Assembly (NCBI GenBank): GCA_012728155.1
Contig: JAAYFR010000102.1
Coordinates: forward strand, 1-19,805
Length of the DNA: 19,805 nucleotides
Origin: Bacteroidales bacterium
GTDB taxonomy: Bacteria > Bacteroidota > Bacteroidia > Bacteroidales > Dysgonomonadaceae
Reading direction: 5' to 3'
Of the stretch, positions 12,110 through 19,805 are shown piece by piece. The notes under the pieces are model-generated. The model made no database searches. It worked only from the letters and a program-made list of their open reading frames with translations, and had not been told where the DNA came from. Numbering within the stretch: position 1 is the stretch's first letter; each line of letters opens with the position of its first letter. A program made the translations under genes and the position numbers.

Positions 12110-13424
12110 GAATATCAAAGGAAAATCATTCAAAGGATGTGTCCGGTACGTGATGAACGACACAGCTGAATTGCTCGAAGCGGAGGGCGTACTGGCTGGA
12201 ACTACGGAAGAAATTATCCGTGGTTTCGCCATGCAACGCTCCGGCAGAAAGGAAATAAAACAGCCTGTCGGACATATTCCCATATCATTCGCTCCCGAAG
12301 ACAGAGAGCGTATGACGAATGATTTTATGGTACAGTTAGCCAAAGAATATATGGAAGAGATGGGGATTAAGAACACTCAATATATTATCGCCCGGCACCA
12401 CAATTCGGATAATGACCATCTGCATATTGTTTACAACCGCATTGATAACGACCTTAAATTAATTTCGGTCAATTACGATTACAAGCGTAATATAAAGGTG
12501 TGTAAAAGGCTAAAAGACAAACACAATCTTACTTATGGAGAAGGAAAAGACCGGGTAAGACGAGAGAAGTTACGGAATCCGGATGCGGTAAAATATCTTT
12601 TGCACGATATAGTCAAGGCGATTTTGCCCTATTGTACGAACGGGAAAGACTTCCACGATTTTCTCCAAAGTAAGAATATAAATGTAGAATTTAAGCACAA
12701 ACGAACAACCGGAGAGATAGAAGGAATATCGTTCAACTATGACAATGTTTCTTTCAAAGGCTCACAGATTGATAGGAAATTCAGCTATGGAAATCTGAAA
12801 AAGGAATTCGAGAGGAATCGATTGGAAGCCCAAAAACAAAAATTATTGGAACAAGAACGAGAGATTGAACAAGCGAGAATTAGAAAACAAAAAGTGGAAG
12901 AGAAGAAGTTAGAATTGGAACGTCAGCGAAAAGAACAGGATCAACTTCGCAAGCAGGAGGAAGCGAAAAACGCACCTCCTCCAAAACAAAATATTGTTGT
13001 GTTGGGTGTGGAATTGACCGATGAACAACAGAATATATTAACGAGCGGAGGGCATACCTTCCTTGAAAATCTAACAAGCAATGATGGAAAAACTCCATTT
13101 TCAGCATACGCTTTTCTTAACGATGAAAAGAACACAGTTTATTTCACAAACGAAGATCCCGACACATTTGTCAAGTATGGCAAGTACGAAATGCGGCTCC
13201 GGGATAAGGCTTTGATAGAGGATGGGCAGATAACAAAAGCTACCGTCAAATGGTGGGGAGGTAGAGGATATGAACATCCATATCTATGGAAAACGAATAA
13301 ATCCGATGCAGAATATAAGGAATCGTGGGGTGATCCGAGATTGCCGAAAGAAGAGCAGAAGCCGAAAGAAACAAAACAGAAAGTTGCTAAATTTCAAGAG
13401 AAGAAAAGAGGGAGAGGGATATAA
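12099..13424 (+). CDS. mobA: MOB-P relaxase (MobA/BmgA-like) with extra C-terminal domain
   Basis: Nicks oriT and stays covalently bound to the 5' end to lead the strand into the recipient. The relaxase domain fills about 1-230. Tyr17 in CVRYVMN is the probable nucleophile. VGHIPISF (57-64) is motif II-like. The metal-binding histidine motif is at RHHNSDNDHLHIVYNRID (99-116), with His100, His107 and His109. A long charged coiled coil follows (about 232-290), then KNAPPPKQN as hinge. Residues about 298-385 form a separate globular domain beginning VVLGVELTDEQQNIL, which resembles DUF3945-type repeats of Bacteroidota (GxELTxEQ...FLExLTSxxGK...F). The C-terminus (416-441) is basic. Coupled to mobC by an 11-nt overlap. 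No coupling protein is seen nearby, so transfer would need a helper conjugative element. Confidence 0.9.
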   Translation: MIAKNIKGKSFKGCVRYVMNDTAELLEAEGVLAGTTEEIIRGFAMQRSGRKEIKQPVGHIPISFAPEDRERMTNDFMVQLAKEYMEEMGIKNTQYIIARHHNSDNDHLHIVYNRIDNDLKLISVNYDYKRNIKVCKRLKDKHNLTYGEGKDRVRREKLRNPDAVKYLLHDIVKAILPYCTNGKDFHDFLQSKNINVEFKHKRTTGEIEGISFNYDNVSFKGSQIDRKFSYGNLKKEFERNRLEAQKQKLLEQEREIEQARIRKQKVEEKKLELERQRKEQDQLRKQEEAKNAPPPKQNIVVLGVELTDEQQNILTSGGHTFLENLTSNDGKTPFSAYAFLNDEKNTVYFTNEDPDTFVKYGKYEMRLRDKALIEDGQITKATVKWWGGRGYEHPYLWKTNKSDAEYKESWGDPRLPKEEQKPKETKQKVAKFQEKKRGRGI

Positions 13425-13585
13425 AAACAAAATAACACATTTTGGACGGTACTACTAGCGATGGAGGAGTAACCTTTTACTATGTCATAAAGCAAAAGTA
13501 TTCTCGGACAGTAGTTGAAAATATGGCAGACATATTAAGAATCTTATAAAGCAGGTCTAAAATGTTTCCGTATCTTTGCACTGTT
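13425..13585. other. Gap between mobA and the regulator gene, with promoter box
   Basis: No gene and no clear terminator. TATCTTTG at 13571-13578 fits TAnnTTTG. No matching -33 box is evident at the normal distance. The expected transcription start (about 13583-13586) coincides with the ATG at 13586, so the regulator mRNA would be almost leaderless. Confidence 0.5.
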
Positions 13586-14251
13586 ATGATACACATCCTG
13601 ATCATAGAAGATGAACCCGGCATTTATAACTTTCTTAAACAAGGATTGGAAGAAGAAGGTTATATAACTACTATTGCTACTGATGGAAAGCAAGGAATAG
13701 AGATTTTTGAATCGGAAAAGCCGGATATAATTTTATTGGATTGGATGTTGCCCAAAATGACAGGCATAGAAGTATGTAAAACCATCCGTGAGAAAGATGC
13801 TGACATTCCGGTTCTATTCCTGACTGCAAAAGATACTGTACAGGAAACCATTGAAGGATTGCAATGTGGGGCGAATGATTATATCAAAAAGCCATTCAGC
13901 TTTGAAGAATTGTTGGAAAGGATAAAAATACATTTCCGAAATAAAAAAGAGCAAGAAGTTCTTGTATTAGGCAATATTTCGCTCAACCTCAATACATACG
14001 AAGTAAAATCAAACTCTTCTGTTGTTTCTCTGACTCAACGGGAGTTTGAATTACTCGAATTCCTTATCAGAAACAAAGGAAACGTATGCAAAAGAGACGA
14101 GATTATTGAAAAGGTATGGAGTATTCATTTCGAATACGATACAGGAGTGATAGATGTTTTTATAAATGCTATCCGTAAAAAACTGAATTTGGATAAGGAT
14201 AACGGATATATCAAGACCATAAGAGGTGTAGGGTATATTGCTAACGAATAA
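13586..14251 (+). CDS. OmpR/CusR-type response regulator of the metal-efflux module
   Basis: A DNA-binding response regulator paired with the next gene. The receiver domain (1-115) has acidic pocket Glu8-Asp9, phosphoacceptor Asp52 in LLDWMLPKMTG, Thr80 and Lys102 in YIKKPF. The C-terminal winged helix (about 125-221) contains LTQREFELLEFLIRN and ends in GYIKTIRGVGYI, typical of the OmpR/PhoB class. The frame is open from an ATG at 13562, but that would place the TATCTTTG promoter box inside the gene. The start at 13586 gives MIHILIIEDEP, the canonical beginning, and 221 aa. The kinase starts 2 nt after the stop. By context it should bind the direct repeat before the RND pump gene. Confidence 0.92.
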   Translation: MIHILIIEDEPGIYNFLKQGLEEEGYITTIATDGKQGIEIFESEKPDIILLDWMLPKMTGIEVCKTIREKDADIPVLFLTAKDTVQETIEGLQCGANDYIKKPFSFEELLERIKIHFRNKKEQEVLVLGNISLNLNTYEVKSNSSVVSLTQREFELLEFLIRNKGNVCKRDEIIEKVWSIHFEYDTGVIDVFINAIRKKLNLDKDNGYIKTIRGVGYIANE

Positions 14252-14253
14252 AT

Positions 14254-15639
14254 ATGCAGAATTTCTCATTTCGGAACAGGATTGCCTTGAATTATATGAT
14301 TACTACAGCATTATTAATCGGGCTTGTTTTCATTACCATCTATATGGTAGTGGAATACAATGTATCCAACCACCTGAATAAAGATTTGCAACGCGAAGTA
14401 GAACGCCATTCTCAGGAAATAGAAGTAAGAAACGGAACAATCACCTTGAAAAGACACAAAGAGTGGATGGAACGAGAACACAATACTGTCGGGGTTGACC
14501 CGGTGTTCATCGAATTCTTGGATATTAATGGTAATCTCATTGATAAATCGCCCAATTTGAAAAGCAGTAATTTACTGTATAATCCGAACCAAGAAGATAA
14601 TGTATTTTTTAATGGAGAGCTTGCAGAAAAAAGGATAAGGCAGGTACAAGTTCCTATTCAAAACGAAAATGGCACACGTGTCGGGCACTTGTTGGTAGCT
14701 GTGGCTCGCGAAGGTTCGGAAGTGGTGTTGGAGGCTCTGCGGCATATACTACTCTTTACCTATCCGATTATTCTAATTATACTGTTTTTTGTTGCCCGGT
14801 TTATTGCCGGAAGAAGCATCAAACCTATCAACCATATTATTGATACCTCTAATAAAATTACACGGGACAATCTGACTGAGCGTATTCCTTTGCCTCATAA
14901 TAAAGATGAACTTTATGTCTTATCCGATACTATCAATCAACTGCTCAACCGTATTGAAAAAACTATCGAACGGGAGAAATCATTTACATCCTATGCTTCC
15001 CATGAGTTTCGTACACCTTTGGCTGTGTTGAAAGGAACGTTGGAAGTGTTGATAAGAAAACCTCGAAGTCAGGAAGAGTACGAAGAAAAAGTAACTTATT
15101 GCATAAAGGAAATAGATCGCCTGAACCATTTAGTGGATGATTTGCTTATTCTGACCCGTTTCGAAAATCAGAAACAATCTCTTCACATTGATACTGTGAA
15201 AATTGATTCGGTAATTAAAGATGCTTTGAAATATTTGTCGGCAAATATTCAGCAAAAGAATATTGATATCGACTACCTCTCTTTCTCAGATGACATTGAT
15301 ATTCAAACGGATAAATATTTATTTACGACCATTCTTTCCAATATTTTTTCCAACGCCATTAAATATTCCCACTCGAAGGGCAGGGTCGGAATACAATTGC
15401 AAAAAGAGAACAATGCCATAATCTGTGAAGTTAAAGATGCCGGAATAGGTATTCCTGAAAAGGATATGGAAAAGATTTTCGATAAGTTTTACCGTTCAGC
15501 AGACCGTGCCGAGATTAAAGGTTTTGGCTTGGGGTTATCCATTGTTAAAAGGTTTTGTTCTTTATTGAATATCGAGGTTGAATTTTTCAGTAGAGAAGGC
15601 ATAGGAACCACTGTCAGATTACGAATTCCTCAATCTTAA
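14254..15639 (+). CDS. Sensor histidine kinase of the metal-efflux module
   Basis: Inner-membrane sensor kinase, 461 aa. TM1 spans about 11-33, a periplasmic sensor about 34-163 and TM2 about 164-186. HAMP follows (about 186-240), then the dimerisation/phosphotransfer helix with His250 in SYASHEFRTPL. The catalytic ATPase has the N box (Asn363, Asn367 in LSNIFSNAIKYS), G1 DAGIGIP (395-401), F box IFDKFYR (408-414) and G2 GFGLGLS (423-429). All key residues are present. The periplasmic part has several His residues (40, 52, 68, 76) that could take part in metal sensing, which is speculation. It is cotranscribed with the regulator (2-nt gap). Its stop codon lies within the first copy of the direct repeat before the pump gene. 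Confidence 0.93.
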   Translation: MQNFSFRNRIALNYMITTALLIGLVFITIYMVVEYNVSNHLNKDLQREVERHSQEIEVRNGTITLKRHKEWMEREHNTVGVDPVFIEFLDINGNLIDKSPNLKSSNLLYNPNQEDNVFFNGELAEKRIRQVQVPIQNENGTRVGHLLVAVAREGSEVVLEALRHILLFTYPIILIILFFVARFIAGRSIKPINHIIDTSNKITRDNLTERIPLPHNKDELYVLSDTINQLLNRIEKTIEREKSFTSYASHEFRTPLAVLKGTLEVLIRKPRSQEEYEEKVTYCIKEIDRLNHLVDDLLILTRFENQKQSLHIDTVKIDSVIKDALKYLSANIQQKNIDIDYLSFSDDIDIQTDKYLFTTILSNIFSNAIKYSHSKGRVGIQLQKENNAIICEVKDAGIGIPEKDMEKIFDKFYRSADRAEIKGFGLGLSIVKRFCSLLNIEVEFFSREGIGTTVRLRIPQS

Positions 15640-15652
15640 GCAAATCTTAAGC
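15632..15652 (+). promoter_or_regulatory. Tandem AATCTTAAGC repeat, candidate response-regulator operator
   Basis: AATCTTAAGC occurs at 15632-15641 and again at 15643-15652, exactly 11 bp apart. OmpR/PhoB-class regulators bind such one-turn direct repeats. The second copy ends 20 bp before the -7 box at 15673, at the place of the -33 element, which is how these regulators replace a poor -33 box when activating. Confidence 0.7.
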
Positions 15653-15672
15653 CAACTATTTTAACATCTATC

Positions 15673-15680
15673 TACTTTTG
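15673..15680 (+). promoter_or_regulatory. Promoter -7 box of the RND pump gene
   Basis: TACTTTTG fits TAnnTTTG. No TTTG is found at the -33 position, where the AATCTTAAGC repeat lies instead. The expected start is near 15686, about 27 nt before the czcA start codon. Confidence 0.65.
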
Positions 15681-15712
15681 CTGATTATTGAAATCAGGTA
15701 AAACAAAAGTCG

Positions 15713-18700
15713 ATGTTAGAAAAGATTATACGGTTTAGTCTTAACCGCAAGCTGATTATATTACTATTTACATTTGCCATATTCGTATATGGCATTTATT
15801 CGGTTTTTCATATACCTATCGGTGCAGTACCCGATATCACCAATAATCAGGTGCAGGTCATCACTACTTCTACAAACCTTTCGACCGAAGATATCGAACA
15901 GTTTATCACTTATCCTATCGAAATGGAAATGGCAAACCTCCCCGGAGTGCAGGAAATCCGTTCCGTTTCCAAATTCGGACTGTCGGTGGTAACAATAGTT
16001 TTCGACGAAAGTATGGGGACATACCTCCCGCGTCAATTGATAGCCGAGAAAATAAAAACAGCATCAGAGCTTATCCCTGAAGGTTTCGGTTCTCCCGAGA
16101 TGGGTCCTATATCGACCGGGTTGGGGGAGATTTATCAATATGTTCTGGATGTAAAACCGGAATTTAGAGACAGATATTCGGTTGCAGACCTGCGCACAAT
16201 ACAAGATTGGATAGTGAAACGTCAACTTTCGGGAATTCCCGGAGTAGTCGAAATTAATACATGGGGCGGCTATCTGAAACAGTACGAGGTAGCTATCAAC
16301 CCTTCCCGCCTGAAAGCGATGAACATTACCACTGGCGATTTGGTAAGTGCGCTTGAAAAGAATAACAGCATTGCCGGAGGTGCTTATATCGAGAAAGCCA
16401 ATCAAAGCTATTTCATTCGTGGAGAAGGGAAAATCAGCACCATTGAAGATATAGAAAACATTGTTGTAAAGAACGTCGAAGGCATTCCCGTTCTTGTAAA
16501 AGACATTGCTTCTGTACGTTTCGGAAGTGCCAACCGTTTCGGAGCTATTACAGGAAACGGTGAAGGCGAGAAAGTTCTCGGCCAGATAATGATGTTGAAA
16601 GGAGCCGACTCCAAAGAAACCATCAATGCAGTAAAGGAGAGGGTGGAAGAGGTACAGAAAGCGCTTCCCGAAGGAGTATATATCAATGCCTTTTTGGAAC
16701 GTAGCGAATTGGTCGCAAAAACGACTTTTACCGTTGCCGAAAATCTGATACTCGGCTGTTTAATAGTGATATTCGTAGTTGTATTACTACTCGGAAATTT
16801 CCGTTCGGGAATTGTCGTAGCTTCTGTGATACCATTATCCTTATTGTTTGCTATTTCACTGATGCGGATATTCGGAATAGATGCCAACCTGATGAGTCTG
16901 GGGGCGATTGATTTCGGAATCATTATAGACGGTGCCGTTATTATTGTGGAATTTGTTTCGTCTCAAATGACAGCTAATGCCTCCAAATTGAGCCATCTGA
17001 GTATATCTGACAGAAAACGAGAATTGGACAGAATTACCTTAAACAGTTCGTCCACAATGATGAACTCTGCTATCTTCGGACAACTAATCATACTAATCGT
17101 TTTCATTCCTATTCTTTCTCTTTCGGGAGTGGAAGGAAAGATGTTCCGACCGATGGCGCTTACTTTCAGCTTCGCACTCATTGGAGCCATGTTGCTTTGC
17201 CTTACATACGTTCCAGTTCTGTCTTCCCTGATTATCAAACCGCAGGTTCAGAAACGGAATGGAATTACAGTGAGCATAATAAGGGCATTAACTAAAGCTT
17301 ATCTGCCTGTTATCACTTGGACATTGAAACATGCAAAGAGAACACTTGTCGGAGCAGTCGGATTATTAGTTATAGCCGTGATAGTATTTACCCGCATGGG
17401 CGGCGAGTTTATACCGCAATTGGATGAAGGGGATTTTGTTATTCAACCTGTTCTTAAGACAGGAACATCGCTTGCTAAAACCATAGAAACCACAACCTTA
17501 ATTGAAAAAACCATTCTCGATAAATTCACCGAAGTAGAACAGATAGTCAGCCGTATCGGAGCTGCCGAAGTGCCTACCGACCCTATGTCGATGGAAGAAA
17601 GCGATATCATTGTAAAAGTGAAACCTAAAAGCGAATGGGTATCGGCAAAATCTAAAGACGAGTTGGCAGATAAGATAAAAGAAGAATTAGAAGCCACCAT
17701 ACCGAATATGGAGATAGAGTTTACCCAACCTATCGAAATGCGTTTTAATGAACTTATATCGGGTACACGTTCCGATGTGGCCATCAGGATTTTCGGAGAA
17801 GATTTGGCGGTACTTGCTGAAAAAGCCGAACAGATAAAACGTGCTATTGCCCATGTGGAAGGAGCCGCCGATATTATCGTAGAAAAGATAGACGGTCTGC
17901 CGCAAATGACCGTTGAGTATAATCGCACTCGCATTGCTCAATACGGATTGAATATATCGGATATCAATGATATTGTAGCGTTGTCTTTTGCTGGTACTAC
18001 GGTCGGCAATGTTTTTGAAGGAGAACGCCGTTTCGATCTGGTGGTTCGTTTGGAAGGGAATCTGCGTAATGATATCGAGGATTTGAGGGACTTGTATGTT
18101 CCGTTACCAAATGGCGGACAAATCCCGCTTCGCGAATTGGCAAAAGTAGAATATACCGAAGGCCCTGCTAAAATCTCTCGCGACGACACCAAACGCCGTG
18201 TGGTAATCGGGGTGAACGTTCGTAACCGTGACATGGAAAGCGTAGTAAAAGATGTATCGGCAATTATCAATGAAAAAATCAATCTGCCGCCTGGATATTA
18301 TGTGACTTACGGCGGACAGTTCGAAAATATGCAAAATGCACTTAATCGCCTGAAAATAGCTGTTCCTGCGGCTCTCTGTCTGATTTTTATACTTCTCTAC
18401 TTCGCTTTTGGCGCGATACGCGAAGCTTTGCTTGTTTTTACGGCTATTCCGCTTTCAGCTGTGGGTGGTGTCTTGTTGCTTTGGATGAGAGGGATGCCGT
18501 TCAGTATATCTGCTGGAGTCGGTTTTATTGCCCTGTTCGGTATTGCCGTATTGAACGGAATTGTTCTGGTGGAACATCTCAAAGAGTTGAAGAACAAAGG
18601 TATGAAGAACATTGATGAGCTGATCCTCAAAGGAACGACTGACAGGCTTCGTCCTGTTACCCTGACAGCCGCAGCCGCAGCACTCGGATTTTTACCTATG

Positions 18701-18856
18701 GCTATTTCCTCGTCGGCAGGGGCGGAGGTGCAACGTCCGTTAGCTACGGTGGTTATCGGCGGATTGTTCACGGCAACCCTGCTTACCATGGTTGTGCTGC
18801 CTATCCTTTTCAAAATGTTTGACAAAAATCTGACGAAAGATGAAGAAGATATATAG
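15713..18856 (+). CDS. czcA: Heavy-metal efflux RND permease, CzcA type
   Basis: Proton-driven inner-membrane pump of a tripartite efflux complex exporting metal cations across both membranes. At 1047 aa it is full length. TM1 is at about 13-33, a large periplasmic loop follows with KFGLSVVTIVF (87-97), and TM2-TM4 are at about 340-416. The TM4 signature reads DFGIIIDGAVIIVE (400-413), with Asp400, Asp406 and Glu413. This DFGxxxDGA form is that of divalent-cation (Zn/Co/Cd) HME-RND pumps, not the form of Cu/Ag CusA. The second half repeats the layout, with its last membrane segments ending near 1037. The substrate is therefore probably divalent, but this rests on one motif. The outer-membrane factor gene overlaps its last 17 nt; the adaptor (CzcB) is not in the window. 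Confidence 0.93.
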   Translation: MLEKIIRFSLNRKLIILLFTFAIFVYGIYSVFHIPIGAVPDITNNQVQVITTSTNLSTEDIEQFITYPIEMEMANLPGVQEIRSVSKFGLSVVTIVFDESMGTYLPRQLIAEKIKTASELIPEGFGSPEMGPISTGLGEIYQYVLDVKPEFRDRYSVADLRTIQDWIVKRQLSGIPGVVEINTWGGYLKQYEVAINPSRLKAMNITTGDLVSALEKNNSIAGGAYIEKANQSYFIRGEGKISTIEDIENIVVKNVEGIPVLVKDIASVRFGSANRFGAITGNGEGEKVLGQIMMLKGADSKETINAVKERVEEVQKALPEGVYINAFLERSELVAKTTFTVAENLILGCLIVIFVVVLLLGNFRSGIVVASVIPLSLLFAISLMRIFGIDANLMSLGAIDFGIIIDGAVIIVEFVSSQMTANASKLSHLSISDRKRELDRITLNSSSTMMNSAIFGQLIILIVFIPILSLSGVEGKMFRPMALTFSFALIGAMLLCLTYVPVLSSLIIKPQVQKRNGITVSIIRALTKAYLPVITWTLKHAKRTLVGAVGLLVIAVIVFTRMGGEFIPQLDEGDFVIQPVLKTGTSLAKTIETTTLIEKTILDKFTEVEQIVSRIGAAEVPTDPMSMEESDIIVKVKPKSEWVSAKSKDELADKIKEELEATIPNMEIEFTQPIEMRFNELISGTRSDVAIRIFGEDLAVLAEKAEQIKRAIAHVEGAADIIVEKIDGLPQMTVEYNRTRIAQYGLNISDINDIVALSFAGTTVGNVFEGERRFDLVVRLEGNLRNDIEDLRDLYVPLPNGGQIPLRELAKVEYTEGPAKISRDDTKRRVVIGVNVRNRDMESVVKDVSAIINEKINLPPGYYVTYGGQFENMQNALNRLKIAVPAALCLIFILLYFAFGAIREALLVFTAIPLSAVGGVLLLWMRGMPFSISAGVGFIALFGIAVLNGIVLVEHLKELKNKGMKNIDELILKGTTDRLRPVTLTAAAAALGFLPMAISSSAGAEVQRPLATVVIGGLFTATLLTMVVLPILFKMFDKNLTKDEEDI

Positions 18857-19805
18857 AATCATATGCTTAGTAATTTTGTGTGTAACCAGTTATATGGCTT
18901 ATTCACAAAATAATCCCGAATTAAATACTTTGATTGAGGCAGCCCTTGCCAACAATAAGGAACTAGCTTCTTATCAGTTGCAGACCGATGCTTCCAAAGC
19001 GAATATCGGGACGGCTTTCGACTTTGAAAAAACAACCGTGTATTACGGATACGATGAGAATAATGTGGCTCCCAACGATAAGGCGTTGCGTGTATTTGGC
19101 ATTGAGCAAACGTTCTCTTTTCCGACCGTATATGGCGCACAAAAAAAGGTTTACAAATCGCAATGGGAACAAAACAGGGCTTTGTACGAAATACAAAAAA
19201 ATAAGCTGGTGCTCGGTGTTTCGCTTATCTACGAGCAGATAGTTTATACCCAAAATAAAGAGAAATTATATACCGAATTGGATAGCCTTTATGCTGCTTT
19301 CTCAAAGGCAGGAAGCCGAAAATTCGAATTGGGAGAGTCCAATTATCTGGAAAAGATTACGGCAGAAGCCAAATCGAAACAGATTCGTACCACATTAATA
19401 CAATTGAAGAGCCAGAAGCAGGCGCTTTACGAACAGTTAAAATCATTGGTGCAAAGTGAGGATAGTTTTCAAGTATCAAATGATGAATTAAATCTGTTGT
19501 ATCTCGAAAATATCAGTACAGGCAAAGAATTACAAAAGAATTATCTGGAAACGGTCAGTAATATCTTTTCATCCCAGATAAAACTACAAAATCAGAATTG
19601 GCTACCCGACCTGAGTGTCGAACTTTTTACGGGCACGAACAAAGGGTTGGGCTATCATCAGAACGGTTTTCAGATAGGTATAGCAATTCCCTTGTTTTTC
19701 AGTGGAAATATTTCGAAACGCAAGACCGCCAAATTGGAGCAACAAAGTTGGGAGGCTATGCGAAGCAATCGCGAAATACAAATGGAAAGTTTCTATATGC
19801 AGAAG
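18840..19805 (+). CDS. TolC/CzcC-type outer-membrane efflux protein (cut by window end)
   Basis: Outer-membrane channel of the tripartite pump. Only the first 322 codons are present and the frame is open at the window edge. It starts with a signal peptide (MKKIYRIICLVILCVTSYMAYSQ, split here as residues 1-12 and 13-23), with predicted cleavage after AYS. Mature residues follow the outer-membrane efflux protein pattern: LIEAALANNKELASYQLQ near 32-49, long helical stretches in about 100-200, and FQIGIAIPLFFSG near 280-292, the usual turn before the second repeat's helices. The ATG lies 17 nt inside czcA in another frame, so it is coupled to the pump gene. A CzcB-type adaptor is expected next. 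Confidence 0.88.
   Translation, partial: MKKIYRIICLVILCVTSYMAYSQNNPELNTLIEAALANNKELASYQLQTDASKANIGTAFDFEKTTVYYGYDENNVAPNDKALRVFGIEQTFSFPTVYGAQKKVYKSQWEQNRALYEIQKNKLVLGVSLIYEQIVYTQNKEKLYTELDSLYAAFSKAGSRKFELGESNYLEKITAEAKSKQIRTTLIQLKSQKQALYEQLKSLVQSEDSFQVSNDELNLLYLENISTGKELQKNYLETVSNIFSSQIKLQNQNWLPDLSVELFTGTNKGLGYHQNGFQIGIAIPLFFSGNISKRKTAKLEQQSWEAMRSNREIQMESFYMQK

Larger units (their letters stand above)
5204..19805. mobile_element. Integrative and mobilizable element at tRNA-Phe (right end not found)
   Basis: The left end is inferred at the 3' end of tRNA-Phe because the next genes are site-specific integrases, followed by excision-type HTH genes and a mobC-mobA pair. No type IV secretion or coupling protein genes are seen, so it would need a helper: a mobilizable rather than self-transmissible element. 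No second copy of the tRNA 3' end appears within the window, so the right boundary is beyond 19805 or is too diverged to recognise. The two-component/RND genes from 13.57 kb may be cargo. The truncated first integrase and the interrupted excision genes suggest a composite or decaying element. Confidence 0.6.

Noticed and set aside
12399..12406. GCACCAC inside mobA as a possible second copy of the tRNA-Phe 3' end
   Set aside because: Only 7-8 bases match, inside an intact conserved relaxase motif; chance similarity.
13562..13585. Upstream ATG at 13562 as start of the response regulator
   Set aside because: It would add MFPYLCTV before the canonical MIHILIIEDE start and place the TAnnTTTG promoter box inside the gene.
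5139..19805. CRISPR array, toxin-antitoxin or restriction genes
   Set aside because: Looked for regularly spaced repeats and typical small gene pairs; none were found. The adjacent small genes are excision-type HTH proteins.

Overview
The window looks like a chromosome of a Bacteroidota bacterium, most likely order Bacteroidales. Several genes are preceded by the Bacteroidota promoter box TAnnTTTG. The chromosomal genes read as Bacteroidales-type housekeeping proteins, and the accessory genes (integrases of the CTnDOT/NBU kind, a DUF3408-like protein, paired small HTH proteins, a BmgA/BmgB-like mobilization pair) are typical of Bacteroidales mobile elements. I cannot name a genus.

Positions 1-5211 are core chromosome. 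A tight forward run encodes SppA (signal peptide peptidase), LpxK (lipid A 4'-kinase), a trimeric-type purine nucleoside phosphorylase and ThiL (thiamine-monophosphate kinase). A tRNA-Phe (GAA) gene with its own consensus promoter follows. Its 3' end appears to be the attachment site for everything to the right.

From about 5212 to at least 13.4 kb lies an integrative and mobilizable element. In order it holds: a cluster of inverted repeats; a tyrosine integrase that has lost its catalytic C-terminus (5452-6471); an intact second tyrosine integrase (6716-8005); a translationally coupled RhuM-like small protein; a 182-nt fold-back sequence; a perfect bidirectional terminator; a leftward excision-type operon (DUF3408-like, HTH, HTH) in which the first two genes each carry an in-frame TGA; a structured 470-bp gap; a leftward unrecognised 332-aa gene; a 620-bp hairpin-rich region that is the best oriT candidate; and the rightward mobC-mobA (MOB-P relaxase) pair.

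From 13.57 kb to the window end lies a metal-efflux module: an OmpR-type response regulator, its histidine kinase, a CzcA-type RND pump and the start of a TolC/CzcC-type outer-membrane factor, which is cut by the window edge. A 10-bp direct repeat with 11-bp spacing sits just upstream of the pump promoter and is the obvious site for the adjacent regulator. The periplasmic adaptor is not in the window and would be expected to the right. No copy of the tRNA-Phe 3' end is visible further right, so the module is either cargo of the element or lies beyond an end I cannot see.

No clearly new protein system is present. The most unusual signals are the 182-nt nested fold-back, the alternative-pairing RNA upstream of the excision operon, the twin TGA interruptions, and the truncated integrase next to an intact one that shares its promoter signature.
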